Below are positions 41,019-50,049 of a DNA stretch of 64,000 nt, in pieces (within the stretch, counting starts at the first letter, position 1; each line of letters starts with the position of its first letter). The stretch covers positions 62,001 through 126,000 of the forward strand of contig NZ_BNBM01000006.1 of NCBI RefSeq assembly GCF_014655715.1, read 5' to 3'. The position numbers were made by a program, and so were the translations under genes. This DNA is from Streptomyces lanatus (GTDB lineage Bacteria; Actinomycetota; Actinomycetes; Streptomycetales; Streptomycetaceae). The notes under the pieces were generated by a model. The model was not told the origin of the DNA. It saw nothing but the letters and a program-made list of their open reading frames with translations, and ran no database searches.

Positions 41019-43094
41019 TCAGACGCCGATGTCGCAGCCGTCCTCGCGCCAGACCGCCACGACGGCGGGACGGTTGATCTTCCCGGCCCCGTCGGGCCAG
41101 GCGCTCAGCGGCTTCTCGGCGGTCGCGCCGTCGATCTCGCCCGGGTGCTGCACGGCGACGAGCACCCGGCGGTCCTGGACGAGCGGGCCGCAGGTCTCGG
41201 CGCCGTTCGGCATGGTCAGGAACTGCTTGAGCTCACCGCGCCGGTCACCGCGGGTGGCGACGCCGAAGAGGCCGTCGTGGTTGCCGAGGGCGTTGCCGTC
41301 GGTGGAGATCCACAGGTTGCCGTGCGAGTCGAAGGCGACGTTGTCCGGGCAGGAGATCGGGGAGACGTCGTCCTTCGGGAACCCGGCGAAGTAGGTGGCC
41401 GGGTCGTTCGGGTCACCGGCCACGAGGAACAGCGACCAGGCGAACTTCTTACTGTCGGCACGGTTCCAGCGCTCGGTGAGCTCCAGGATCTGGCCGTGCT
41501 TGTTGGCGTTGCGCGGGTTGGCCTCGTCGGCCTTGGCGTTGGAGCCGACACCGCGGTTGGTGTTGTTGGTGAGGGCGACGTACACCTTGCCGGTGCGCGG
41601 GTTGGGCTCGATGTCCTCGGGCCGGTCCATCTTGGTGGCGCCGACCTTGTCACCGGCGAGGCGGGTGAAGACGAAGACCTCCTCCGCCGACATCCCCTCG
41701 ACGTGCGAGACGGCACCGTCGCAGGTGGCGGTGGCCAGCGGAATCCACTCACCGCTGCCGTCGAACTCACCGTCGGCCGGCAGCTTGCCGGTCCCGTCGA
41801 TCTCGATGGCGGGGGAGTCACCGGTGAGCTTGGCGACGTACAGCGTCCCTTCGTCGAGCAGCGAGAGGTTGTGCTCCCGCACGGCCCGACCCGACCCCTT
41901 CTTCATCCGCTTGCTGCCGACGAACTTGTAGAAGTAGTCGAACCGCTCGTCGTCACCGCTGTAGACGACGGGCCGCCCGTCCTCGGTCAGCCGGACCGTG
42001 GCGCCCTCGTGCTTGAAACGACCGAGCGCGGTGTGCTTGCGCGGCTTGGAGGTGGGGTCGTAGGGGTCGAGCTCGACGACGTACCCGAACCGGTGCGGCT
42101 CGTTGGGCTCCTGGGCGACGTCGAACCGCTTGTCGAACCTCTCCCACTTACGCTCGCTCGCACCGGTCCCGAGCCCGTACCGCTTGTCGGTGGCGCGGGT
42201 GGCGTTGGCGAAGTACTGGTTGAAGTTCTCCTCGCCGTGCAGCGTGGTGCCCCACGGGGTGACACCGCCGGAGCAGTTGTTGAGCGTGCCGAGGACCTTG
42301 GTGCCGGTGGGGTCGACGGAGGTCTTGAGCAGATCGGACCCGGCGGCCGGGCCGGTGACCTTGAACTCACTGGTGGCGGTGACGCGCCGGTTGAGCGGAT
42401 GCCGCGAAACGGGCGTGAGCTTCCCGCTCCTGCGGTCCCCCTCCACGACGACGGCGGAGAGGCCGTGGGCCGCCCAGGCGACCTCGACCTGCTGCTTGGT
42501 CGGGTTGGCGGCGTCGTAGCCACGGAACATGAGCACTTCATCGGTGTACTCGTGGTTGGCGACGAGAATCTGCCGCCCATGCTCACCCGGCAGCGGAAGC
42601 AGGGCAAGGAAGTCGTTGTTGTACCCGAACTGCTTGGACTGCGACTCGGCGGTCTGCTTCTCCGGGTCGAAGGCCGGGGCACCGCGCAGGATGGGCTCGC
42701 CCCAGCGGATGACGATGTTCTGCGCGTAGCCGTCCGGGATGGTCACGGTGTCGGCGGTGTTCGGCGCGACGGGGCTGAAGCGCAGGCCGCGCGCGCCGCG
42801 GGAGGCGTGGCGGGTGCTGTTGGCGGCGGCGGCCGGGGTGGCGGCGGTCGCCTCCGGCGCGGCGACGGTGGCGGAGGCCCCCACGGCGGTGGCCGCGGTG
42901 ACGACGGCAGCGGCGCGCATCACGGTACGGCGGCTGAGGGCGTCGGCGATGACATCACCGACGTACGGGTTGGTGGTGGTGTTGGGCACCTCGTGGAAAC
43001 AGGCGTCACCACACCGGAAACGGCAGGTCAGAGCTGCTCTGCCACCATGATGCGAGTCGTTGTTGACGCTGACTATCGGCAACTGAATACGCAT
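41019..43094 (-). CDS. PhoX-type (DUF839) Tat-exported phosphatase
   Basis: The protein has 691 residues. An unusually long N region (~53 residues) precedes a Tat motif 'SRRTVM' and a hydrophobic AAAVVTAATAVGASATVAA. The DUF839 beta-propeller follows: 'WGEPILRGAPAFDPEKQ', 'LALLPLPGEHGRQILVANHE', 'NNCSGGVTPWGTTLHGEENF', 'ERFDYFYKFVG', 'MDRPEDIEPNP' and 'SCPDNVAFDSHGNLWISTDG'. PhoX enzymes are Ca/Fe-dependent phosphomonoesterases used under phosphate starvation. PHO boxes upstream support this. Confidence 0.9.
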   Translation of the reverse strand: MRIQLPIVSVNNDSHHGGRAALTCRFRCGDACFHEVPNTTTNPYVGDVIADALSRRTVMRAAAVVTAATAVGASATVAAPEATAATPAAAANSTRHASRGARGLRFSPVAPNTADTVTIPDGYAQNIVIRWGEPILRGAPAFDPEKQTAESQSKQFGYNNDFLALLPLPGEHGRQILVANHEYTDEVLMFRGYDAANPTKQQVEVAWAAHGLSAVVVEGDRRSGKLTPVSRHPLNRRVTATSEFKVTGPAAGSDLLKTSVDPTGTKVLGTLNNCSGGVTPWGTTLHGEENFNQYFANATRATDKRYGLGTGASERKWERFDKRFDVAQEPNEPHRFGYVVELDPYDPTSKPRKHTALGRFKHEGATVRLTEDGRPVVYSGDDERFDYFYKFVGSKRMKKGSGRAVREHNLSLLDEGTLYVAKLTGDSPAIEIDGTGKLPADGEFDGSGEWIPLATATCDGAVSHVEGMSAEEVFVFTRLAGDKVGATKMDRPEDIEPNPRTGKVYVALTNNTNRGVGSNAKADEANPRNANKHGQILELTERWNRADSKKFAWSLFLVAGDPNDPATYFAGFPKDDVSPISCPDNVAFDSHGNLWISTDGNALGNHDGLFGVATRGDRRGELKQFLTMPNGAETCGPLVQDRRVLVAVQHPGEIDGATAEKPLSAWPDGAGKINRPAVVAVWREDGCDIGV

Positions 43095-43172
43095 GGCTCT
43101 TGGTACTCCCCTTGCTTCCCCTTGAATGCAGCGTGGGGGACGGTAGGGGCACGTTTGTGCGGCAGTGGGGCT

Positions 43173-43194
43173 GTTGAGTGAACGCAAGGTGAAC
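43173..43194 (-). promoter_or_regulatory. PHO boxes (PhoP site) upstream of phoX-type gene
   Basis: Minus strand: GTTCACCTTGC then GTTCACTCAAC, two adjacent 11-bp direct repeats matching the Streptomyces PHO box GTTCACC. A -10-like TACCGT (43145-43140) lies ~28 bp downstream. Phosphate-dependent activation by PhoP is expected. Confidence 0.82.
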
Positions 43195-43370
43195 TGGGCG
43201 TATCCGTAATGGAGTTGCCCGCCGCGACCGGAGTCGACGCGATGGCGCCCTTGACGTGACGGGGGTCCTGTGCCAGCCCCTCCCCAAGATCGCCATCTGG
43301 GGCCGCTAACCTTACGTGTCCGTCCTGGCCAGGGATCTACGGGCATCAACTCACGCGAAGGGTTGCGCAC

Positions 43371-44816
43371 ATGGGCATTCTCACTCTCCTGCGGAACGCG
43401 TTCGGCCGGTCACGCAAGGGACGCACCGCCGAAGCAGAGGGTGCGACGACGCCTTCGCCGGCCCCCCAGCCGACAGTCCCCTCCCCCTCCCCCGAACCCC
43501 AGCCGACCCCCACGGCCCAGGTCCCGGAACCCCGAACGGCAAACCGCCCGACCCCGGAGCCGACGAAGCCGACCCAGGATGTTACGGACGTTCCGGACAC
43601 TCAGGACGACGACGAGCACGAGCTGGTCTCGGCCGCCTTCGACAACGTGACGGTCCCGAAGCCGACGGAGTCGGGGGAGTCGACGGGGGTGGAGGAGCCG
43701 GTGGCGGTGGAGGAGCCGGTCGCCGAGGCGCCGGTTGCCGAGGAGGCGTCGGTCGAGGAGCCGGTGGCGGCTGAGGAGCCGGTCGCCGAGGAGGCCGCGG
43801 CTGAGGAGCCGGTCGCCGAGGAGCCTGCGGTCGAAGAGCCGGTGGCGGTGGAAGAGCCAGCCGCCGAGAAGGCTGCTGCCGAAGAGCCGGTCGCTGAAGA
43901 GCCGGCGGCTGAGGAGCCGGTCACGGAGACGCCCGTCGTCGAGGAGCCGGCCGAGGCGGAGCCCGTAGCCGAGGAGACCCCGGCCGAAGAGCCGGTCGCC
44001 GCAGAGGTCACGCCGGAGCCCGAGCCCGCTGCCGAGGAGGCGGAGCCCGAGGCCCCGGAGCCCGAACCCGCAGCCGCCGACGTCGAGGACGCCCCACAGG
44101 GGCCACTCGCAGCCGACGACGAGAGCCGCACGGGTGGTGCGGGTGGGAACAACCAGGCCGAAGGCGAAGCCGAGGCCACCACGAACACCCCCGCCACCCC
44201 CGCCGGCACCGCCCTCGCAAAGGCTGGCCTCCAAACCGCCCGCGCCAAGGTCTACCTCGTCCTCGACCGCTCCGCGAGCATGCGCCCGTACTACAAGGAC
44301 GGCTCAGCCCAGGCCCTCGCCGACCAGACCCTCGCCCTCGCCGAGCACCTGGACCCGGACGCCCCGAACCACTCCCTCCACGTCGTCTTCTTCTCCACCG
44401 AGGTGGACGGCACCACCGACCTCACCCCGGCCTCCTCCGAGACCGCCATCGACGACGCTCACGCCGGCCTCGGCCGCATGGGCCGTACCAGCTACCACGC
44501 CGCCGTGGAAGCCGTCCTCGCCCACTACGACAAGACGGCGACGTCGACCCCCGGCACCCCCGCCCTCGTCGTCTTCCAGACCGACGGCGCCCCCGACGCC
44601 AAGACCCCGGCCACCCACGCCCTCACCGAAGCCGCGAAGACCCACCCCACCGTCTTCTTCTCGTTCGTCGCGTTCGGCGACCACGACAACAAGGCGTTCG
44701 ACTACCTCCGCAAGCTGAAGACCGACAACACGGCCTTCTTCCACGCGGGCCCGACCCCCCTGGAGCTCACGGACGCGGAGCTCTACGACGGCGTACTGAT
44801 CGACTGGCGCCCGTAG
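43371..44816 (+). CDS. vWA-domain protein with long acidic EEPVA repeat
   Basis: The protein has 481 residues. A basic N terminus (GILTLLRNAFGRSRKGR) is followed by a ~230-residue Pro/Glu/Ala region with many repeats of EEPVA/EEPAA (DNA ~43690-44090). The von Willebrand A domain at ~290-480 has MIDAS 'LVLDRSASMRPYY' (DxSxS), 'GRTSYHAA' and 'VFQTDGAPDAKTP'. The C-terminal domain resembles TerF/TerY-type vWA proteins linked to tellurite or stress systems. Cytoplasmic; partner unknown. Confidence 0.82.
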   Translation: MGILTLLRNAFGRSRKGRTAEAEGATTPSPAPQPTVPSPSPEPQPTPTAQVPEPRTANRPTPEPTKPTQDVTDVPDTQDDDEHELVSAAFDNVTVPKPTESGESTGVEEPVAVEEPVAEAPVAEEASVEEPVAAEEPVAEEAAAEEPVAEEPAVEEPVAVEEPAAEKAAAEEPVAEEPAAEEPVTETPVVEEPAEAEPVAEETPAEEPVAAEVTPEPEPAAEEAEPEAPEPEPAAADVEDAPQGPLAADDESRTGGAGGNNQAEGEAEATTNTPATPAGTALAKAGLQTARAKVYLVLDRSASMRPYYKDGSAQALADQTLALAEHLDPDAPNHSLHVVFFSTEVDGTTDLTPASSETAIDDAHAGLGRMGRTSYHAAVEAVLAHYDKTATSTPGTPALVVFQTDGAPDAKTPATHALTEAAKTHPTVFFSFVAFGDHDNKAFDYLRKLKTDNTAFFHAGPTPLELTDAELYDGVLIDWRP

Positions 44817-44843
44817 CCCCCGTAGATCACCACCGAGGATCCC

Positions 44844-44886
44844 GGGCCGCCCCTTCCCACCCCATAAAACGGGAAGCGGGCGGCCC
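44844..44886 (+). terminator. Terminator between vWA gene and metG
   Basis: GGGCCGCCC plus CTTCCC (44844-44858) pair with GGGAAG, one unpaired C and GGGCGGCCC (44871-44886), loop 12 nt containing ATAAAA. Confidence 0.8.
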
Positions 44887-44959
44887 ACCCATGTCGGCTA
44901 CGATTTCAAGGTTCGCAAAGAACCAAGAACCCCGAATTCCGACCTGGGAGCAGCCCCCG

Positions 44960-46675
44960 ATGGCTCGACACCTCATCACCAGCGCCCTTCCGTACATCAA
45001 CGGAATCAAGCACCTGGGCAACATGGTGGGGTCCATGCTCCCGGCGGACGTGTACGCCCGGTATCTCCGCCAGCGCGGCCATGACGTCCTGTACATCTGC
45101 GCGACGGACGAACACGGCACCCCGGCCGAGCTGGCGGCGAAGGAGCAGGGCCTCCCGGTCGCGGAGTTCTGCGCCCAGGCACACGACGCGCAGAAGGCCG
45201 TCTACGACGGCTTCGCGCTGGCCTTCGACTACTTCGGCCGGAGTTCCTCCCCGCAGAACGTCGAGATCACCCAGCACTTCGCCCGCAAGCTGCATGAGAA
45301 CGGCTTCATCGAGGAGCGGGCGATCCGGCAGGTGTACAGCCCGGCGGACGGCCGCTTCCTCCCGGACCGCTATGTCGAGGGCACCTGCCCCCACTGCGGC
45401 TACGACAAGGCCCGCGGCGACCAGTGCGAGAACTGCACCCGCGTACTCGACCCCACCGACCTGATCAACCCGCGCTCGGCGATCTCGGGCTCCACCGACC
45501 TGGAGGTCCGCGAGACCAAGCACCTCTTCCTCCTGCAGTCCAAGCTGCAGAAGGAGGTCGAGGAGTGGGTCACCCGCCATGACGGCGTCTGGCCGCACCT
45601 GGCGTCCTCCATCGCCCACAAGTGGCTGACCGAGGGCCTGCACGACCGTGCGATCACCCGTGACCTGGACTGGGGCGTGCCCGTCCCGGCGGACACCTGG
45701 CCGGAGCTGGCGGCCGAGGGCAAGGTGTTCTACGTCTGGTTCGACGCCCCGATCGAGTACATCGGCGCGACGAAGGAGTGGTCGGACCAGGACCCGGAGA
45801 ACCGGGACTGGAAGTCGTGGTGGTACGAGGCCGACGACACCGTCCGCTACACCGAGTTCATGGCGAAGGACAACGTCCCCTTCCACACCGTGATGTTCCC
45901 GGCCACCGAGCTGGGCATCCGCGAGCCGTGGAAGAAGGTCGACTTCGTCAAGGCCTTCAACTGGCTGACGTACTACGGCGGAAAGTTCTCCACGTCCCAG
46001 AAGCGCGGTGTCTTCACCGACCAGGCCCTGGAGATCCTCCCCGCCGACTACTGGCGCTACTTCCTCATCGCCAACGCCCCCGAGTCGGACGACTCGTCCT
46101 TCACCTGGGAGCACTTCACGGCCACGGTGAACAAGGACCTGGCCGACACCCTCGGCAACTTCGTCAACCGCGTCCTGTCCTTCTCCAAGAAGCGCTTCGG
46201 CGAGGAGGTCCCGGCGGGCGGCGAGCCCGGCGAGGCTGAGGCCAAGCTCGGCGAGCAGATCGCCGAACTCCTCGTCGAGTACGAGTCGCAGATGGGGGCC
46301 CTCCAGTTCCGCAAGGCGGCGGCGGCCCTGCGCGCCCTGTGGTCGGCCGGCAACTCCTACCTGGAGGAGAAGGCCCCCTGGCTGGAGATCAAGACCGACA
46401 AGGACGCCGCGGCCCTCACCCTGCGCACGGCGATGAACCTGATCCACCTCTACGCGGTGGTCTCGGAGCCCTTCATCCCCACCACCTCGGCCGCCATGCG
46501 CCAGGCCTTCGCCCTCCCCGACGACACGGCGACCTGGGTGACCCCCACCGAGGCGAAGTCCCTCACCACCGTCCCCACCGGCACCCCCTTCACCGTCCCC
46601 CCGGTCCTCTTCGCCAAGCTCACGGACGACGACCTGGAGGCGTACAAGGAGCGCTTCGGCGGAGACCCGGCGTAG
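44960..46675 (+). CDS. metG: Methionyl-tRNA synthetase
   Basis: The protein has 571 residues. Class I synthetase: 'SALPYINGIKHLGN' (HIGH-type HLGN), zinc knuckle 'CPHCGYDKARGDQCENC' and 'GGKFSTSQKRG' (KMSKS-type), then the helical anticodon-binding domain. It charges tRNA-Met and initiator tRNA. There is no C-terminal tRNA-binding EMAP domain, as is usual in actinobacteria. ATG 44960 follows GGGAG; a -10-like TACGAT at 44899-44904 excludes the upstream ATG 44891. Confidence 0.97.
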   Translation: MARHLITSALPYINGIKHLGNMVGSMLPADVYARYLRQRGHDVLYICATDEHGTPAELAAKEQGLPVAEFCAQAHDAQKAVYDGFALAFDYFGRSSSPQNVEITQHFARKLHENGFIEERAIRQVYSPADGRFLPDRYVEGTCPHCGYDKARGDQCENCTRVLDPTDLINPRSAISGSTDLEVRETKHLFLLQSKLQKEVEEWVTRHDGVWPHLASSIAHKWLTEGLHDRAITRDLDWGVPVPADTWPELAAEGKVFYVWFDAPIEYIGATKEWSDQDPENRDWKSWWYEADDTVRYTEFMAKDNVPFHTVMFPATELGIREPWKKVDFVKAFNWLTYYGGKFSTSQKRGVFTDQALEILPADYWRYFLIANAPESDDSSFTWEHFTATVNKDLADTLGNFVNRVLSFSKKRFGEEVPAGGEPGEAEAKLGEQIAELLVEYESQMGALQFRKAAAALRALWSAGNSYLEEKAPWLEIKTDKDAAALTLRTAMNLIHLYAVVSEPFIPTTSAAMRQAFALPDDTATWVTPTEAKSLTTVPTGTPFTVPPVLFAKLTDDDLEAYKERFGGDPA

Positions 46676-46836
46676 GGCCCAACCTCCGGTGGTCGCGAAG
46701 ATCGGAGAGGCTGCCGTGAATTTCTTGACCGATCCGTGCCCAACTCGGGGACATCACGCGGATGTTGCCCATCCGGTTGGCATCGATCACACCCCGGGGC
46801 CACCATGTCCCCCCGCACGACCGTATGGTTTCCGCC

Positions 46837-47313
46837 ATGGCAGTCCCTGAGGTCATTCCGATCGCGTACGAGCCGCATGGCCGTACCGAGGCGATCGGCT
46901 TTTACGAGGACGGGCAGTTCATGGGGTCGGTGACCTACGCCTTCCCCAAGGGCTTCGAACTCGACTCCGGCTGGGAAGAGCACAAACGGCTCTATGCCGT
47001 GCTGCACACCTTCGACCCCGAGGGCCGCTACCGCGACTCGGAGATCTGGTGTGCCGGCACCTGGGCCGAGCAGCAGCGGGCGGCGCAGGGCCCCGACGCG
47101 CCCCTGTCCCGTGCCCGCGCCCACCTCGCGACCCTGCTGCGCCGCCTGCCCCGGCGGACGTACACGGACATCGCGGTACGGCCCTTCCAGCTCACCGTGG
47201 ACGGTGTGCTGTTCGGCATGGTCATCGGGGAGGACGAGGGCGAGCCGTGGGCCGAGCTGTACCCGGACCATCTGGGGTTCGGGGCGCCCTGGGACGGTTC
47301 GTACGACACCTGA
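46837..47313 (+). CDS. Hypothetical protein, conserved-looking
   Basis: The protein has 158 residues, soluble. 'IGFYEDGQFMGSVTYAFPKG' and 'PRRTYTDIAVRPFQLTVDGV', 'GMVIGEDEGEPWAELYPD' look like a conserved small Streptomyces family without an assigned function. ATG 46837 (MAVPEV) is preferred: TATGGT (46824-46829) fits a -10 box of a leaderless mRNA, and ATG 46825 would lie inside it. The 160 bp upstream contain no other gene. Confidence 0.65.
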   Translation: MAVPEVIPIAYEPHGRTEAIGFYEDGQFMGSVTYAFPKGFELDSGWEEHKRLYAVLHTFDPEGRYRDSEIWCAGTWAEQQRAAQGPDAPLSRARAHLATLLRRLPRRTYTDIAVRPFQLTVDGVLFGMVIGEDEGEPWAELYPDHLGFGAPWDGSYDT

Positions 47314-47377
47314 TCGTTTTGCGCCCCTCAGCCCCTATGCTGGCCGCAAAACGGTCATCACATGGGGGGATTCGTCC

Positions 47378-47743
47378 ATGGCGCTCTTCGGTAACGCGCA
47401 CACCATCGACCAGGGGCAGGCGCAGCAGGACTACGCGCGTCTGCTGGGGCACGGTGAGCAGGTGCACGCCGCGTATCTGCTGATACGCGACACCATCCTG
47501 TTCACCGACCGCCGGCTGATCCTGGTCGACAAGCAGGGCATCACCGGCAAGAAGGTGGAGTACCACTCCATCCCTTACCGCAGCATCACGCACTTCGCGG
47601 TCGAGACCGCCGGCACCTTCGATCTGGACGCCGAGCTGAAGATCTGGGTCTCGGGGACGTCGACGCCGATCGAGAAGACGTTCACCAAGGGCGTCGACAT
47701 CTACGAGGTGCAGGCGATCCTTACGCAGTTCGTGGCGAGGTAG
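47378..47743 (+). CDS. Bacterial PH-domain (bPH_1) protein
   Basis: The protein has 121 residues and is a single bPH domain: 'LLGHGEQVHAAYLLIRDTIL', 'FTDRRLILVDKQGITGKKVE', 'SIPYRSITHFAVETAGTFDL' and a C-terminal helix 'YEVQAILTQFVAR'. These small proteins form oligomeric rings; the function is unknown. ATG 47378 is the only plausible start. Confidence 0.85.
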   Translation: MALFGNAHTIDQGQAQQDYARLLGHGEQVHAAYLLIRDTILFTDRRLILVDKQGITGKKVEYHSIPYRSITHFAVETAGTFDLDAELKIWVSGTSTPIEKTFTKGVDIYEVQAILTQFVAR

Positions 47744-47804
47744 CGCCCGCGTACGGCCCTGCCGGGGCCGGCCGTCCCGGCGGGGCCGTCATAATCGGCG
47801 CACC

Positions 47805-48485
47805 ATGATCCCGTTGCGCCGCCATCTGCTGACCGACGTCCTCGCGATCGGTGCCCGTTACCCGCTCGTCCTGGCGGGCGAGTACGCGGTGCGGGCGCAC
47901 GGTCTGAGGCCGAGGGATCCGTCGCGGGGGCCGCTGGAGCTGGCGACCGAGTCGCCCGAGCCGATGGACCGGATCGCGGACGTGCTGCGGGAGGGTCTGA
48001 CCGGACTCGGCTGGCGGGTACGGCCCTTGGAGACCGATCCGCTCTCCGCGCGTCTCCTGGTCACCGGGGTGGAGGGCGCGCGGGACCAGCCGGTCGACCT
48101 CGTCAAGGAGGCCCTCTGGCATCCGTCGGTGATGACCGGCCTCGGCCCGGCGCTCTCGCTCGACGACCTCATCGGCACCAAGGTGCGCGCCCTCACCGAC
48201 CGCGGCACGGCGCGCGATCTGACCGACGTCTACGCTGCCGCGGCCCACTGGAGCTTCCCCGATCTGGAGGAGCGGGGCCGCCGCCATGCCTGGGACGAGT
48301 TCGACCCGGCCGACCTCCAGTCCCGTCTGGAGGCGACGGAACTCCTCGACGACCGGGAGTTCACCGTGCGGGGCCTGGACGCGGAGTCGGTGCCGGCGCT
48401 GCGCCGCTGGGTGCGGGCGTGGGCGGACGACATCGCGGAGCGGCTGCTGGAGGAGGAGGCACTCCGGCCGCCGGCGGAGGAATGA
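47805..48485 (+). CDS. AbiEii/AbiGii-toxin-like nucleotidyltransferase
   Basis: The protein has 226 residues. 'YPLVLAGEYAVRAHGL' corresponds to the nucleotide-binding GG/GS strand, with later 'QPVDLVKEALW' and 'LIGTKVRALTDRGTARDLTD' (K and RDxxD region) as in the AbiEii family. The usual GGxAL and DxD positions are altered (AGEYAV), so activity is uncertain. No AbiEi antitoxin gene is adjacent. CATAAT (47790-47795) ends 9 bases before the ATG. Confidence 0.75.
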   Translation: MIPLRRHLLTDVLAIGARYPLVLAGEYAVRAHGLRPRDPSRGPLELATESPEPMDRIADVLREGLTGLGWRVRPLETDPLSARLLVTGVEGARDQPVDLVKEALWHPSVMTGLGPALSLDDLIGTKVRALTDRGTARDLTDVYAAAAHWSFPDLEERGRRHAWDEFDPADLQSRLEATELLDDREFTVRGLDAESVPALRRWVRAWADDIAERLLEEEALRPPAEE

Positions 48486-48515
48486 CACTGCTCGGCGGCG
48501 ATGGGCCGCTCCGGG

Positions 48516-49853
48516 TCATTTGACGCCGGTCGCCTCCGATGTGACGTCCGCTGTCGCCCTCGTCGTGCCCGTGCGGCGGATGAGGGCGACGCCGATCACC
48601 GCGAGGAGTGAGGCGGCGGAAAGGGTGTAGAGGCCGCCGTTGGTCGTGCCGGTGGTGTCCTTCAGGTAGCCGAAGAGGGTGGGGGAGACGAAACCGCCCA
48701 GGTTTCCTATGGAGTTGACGACCGCCAGTCCGGGTGCGGCGACCTTGAGGTCGAGCCCGGACTGGGCCATCGGCCAGAACAGCGTCGCCGCGCACTTGCC
48801 GCCGACCGCGGCCAGGGTGATCGCGGCGAGGCCGAACCAGGGGGAGCCCAGCGTGGCCAGGAAGGTGCCGAGGGCGGACAGGACCAGGGCGAGGGCGAGG
48901 TAGGGGCGGCGGTCGGGGGTGCCGTCGGTGAAGTGGCTGACCGTGTACATCGCGATCACGGCGCAGATCCAGGGGATCGCCGAGAGCAGGCCGACCTGGA
49001 AGGACGACAGTCCGCCTATCTCCTCTACCAGGCTCGGCAGCCAGAAGGTGATGGCGTAGCCGGTGAGCGCCATCGCGAAGAAGACCATCGTCAGCAGGGC
49101 GACCTGCTTGTGGAAGAGGAGCCTGAGCCGGGACACCTTCGGGGCCCGGCTGCGGGCCTCCTCGTCACGGGCGACGGCCGCGCCGAGTGCGTCCTTCTCC
49201 TCGCGTGTGAGCCAGGGGGCGTCCTCGATCCGGGAGACGAGGAAGAATCCGGCGACGACGCCGACGACGATCGACAGCAGCCCTTCGAGCGCGAACATCC
49301 AGCGCCAGCCCGCGAATCCGCCGACGCCGTGCAGTTCGAGGAGGGCGCCGGTGATCGGGCCGGTCACGATGTACGCCGTCGCGGAGCCGCCCAGGAAGAT
49401 GGCGCTGGCCCGGCCGCGGCTGGAGTCGGGCAGCCACTGGGTGAAGTAGAGCAGCACACCGGGGAAGAACCCGGCTTCGGCGACACCGAGCAGGAAGCGC
49501 AGGCCGTAGAACATCCACACGTTGTGGATGAAGCACATCGCCACGATCACCGCACCCCAGGTGATCATGATGCGGGTCAGCCAGACACGGGCACCGAAGC
49601 GCTCCAGGAGCATATTGCTGGGCACTTCGAACAGGGCGTACCCGATGAAGAACAGGCCGGCGCCGAGCCCGTAGGCGGTGGCGCTCACTCCGACGTCGGC
49701 GCGCAGCTCGTCCTGGACGAAGCCGACGTTCGTCCGGTCCATCTGGTTGACCAGCAACATCAGCACGAGGATCGGCAGCATCCGGCGCAGGAACTTGCCG
49801 ACGGCGCGGCGTTCGGCTTCGGGTATCACCGACGCCAGGACCGGTTCCGACAT
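48516..49853 (-). CDS. MFS transporter, anion:cation symporter type
   Basis: The protein has 445 residues with 12 TM helices. Family traits: 'LLVNQMDRTNVGFVQDELRA', 'EVPSNMLLERFGARVWLTRI', 'GVAEAGFFPGVLLYFTQWLP'. ACS members import organic acids such as phthalate, glucarate or aromatic acids. ATG 49853 follows GGGGAGA; GTG/ATG 49877 is upstream of that SD. An upstream 21-bp palindrome is a likely operator. The secreted dioxygenase lies upstream in the same direction, which would fit uptake of ring-cleavage products (inference). Confidence 0.88.
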   Translation of the reverse strand: MSEPVLASVIPEAERRAVGKFLRRMLPILVLMLLVNQMDRTNVGFVQDELRADVGVSATAYGLGAGLFFIGYALFEVPSNMLLERFGARVWLTRIMITWGAVIVAMCFIHNVWMFYGLRFLLGVAEAGFFPGVLLYFTQWLPDSSRGRASAIFLGGSATAYIVTGPITGALLELHGVGGFAGWRWMFALEGLLSIVVGVVAGFFLVSRIEDAPWLTREEKDALGAAVARDEEARSRAPKVSRLRLLFHKQVALLTMVFFAMALTGYAITFWLPSLVEEIGGLSSFQVGLLSAIPWICAVIAMYTVSHFTDGTPDRRPYLALALVLSALGTFLATLGSPWFGLAAITLAAVGGKCAATLFWPMAQSGLDLKVAAPGLAVVNSIGNLGGFVSPTLFGYLKDTTGTTNGGLYTLSAASLLAVIGVALIRRTGTTRATADVTSEATGVK

Positions 49854-49878
49854 CGTCGTCTCCCCTCGGTTGTGCATA

Positions 49879-49899
49879 TACGTGAACTGAAATCACGTA
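49879..49899. promoter_or_regulatory. Palindromic operator candidate upstream of MFS gene
   Basis: TACGTGA (49879-49885), ACTGAAA, TCACGTA (49893-49899): perfect 7-bp arms. A further ATGGA-TG-TCCAT dyad lies at 49951-49962. No regulator gene is adjacent. Confidence 0.6.
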
Positions 49900-50049
49900 C
49901 GCGGACCCGGAGAACGTAACGGAGGCGGGTCGGCAAGGTCAACAGGTTGAATGGATGTCCATACATGTGAATACGGGGCGGATGTGTACGCACATATCCA
50001 GCGCACACGTCCGCCCCGCGTCATCCGCCCCGCGTCGTCCGTTCGTCGA

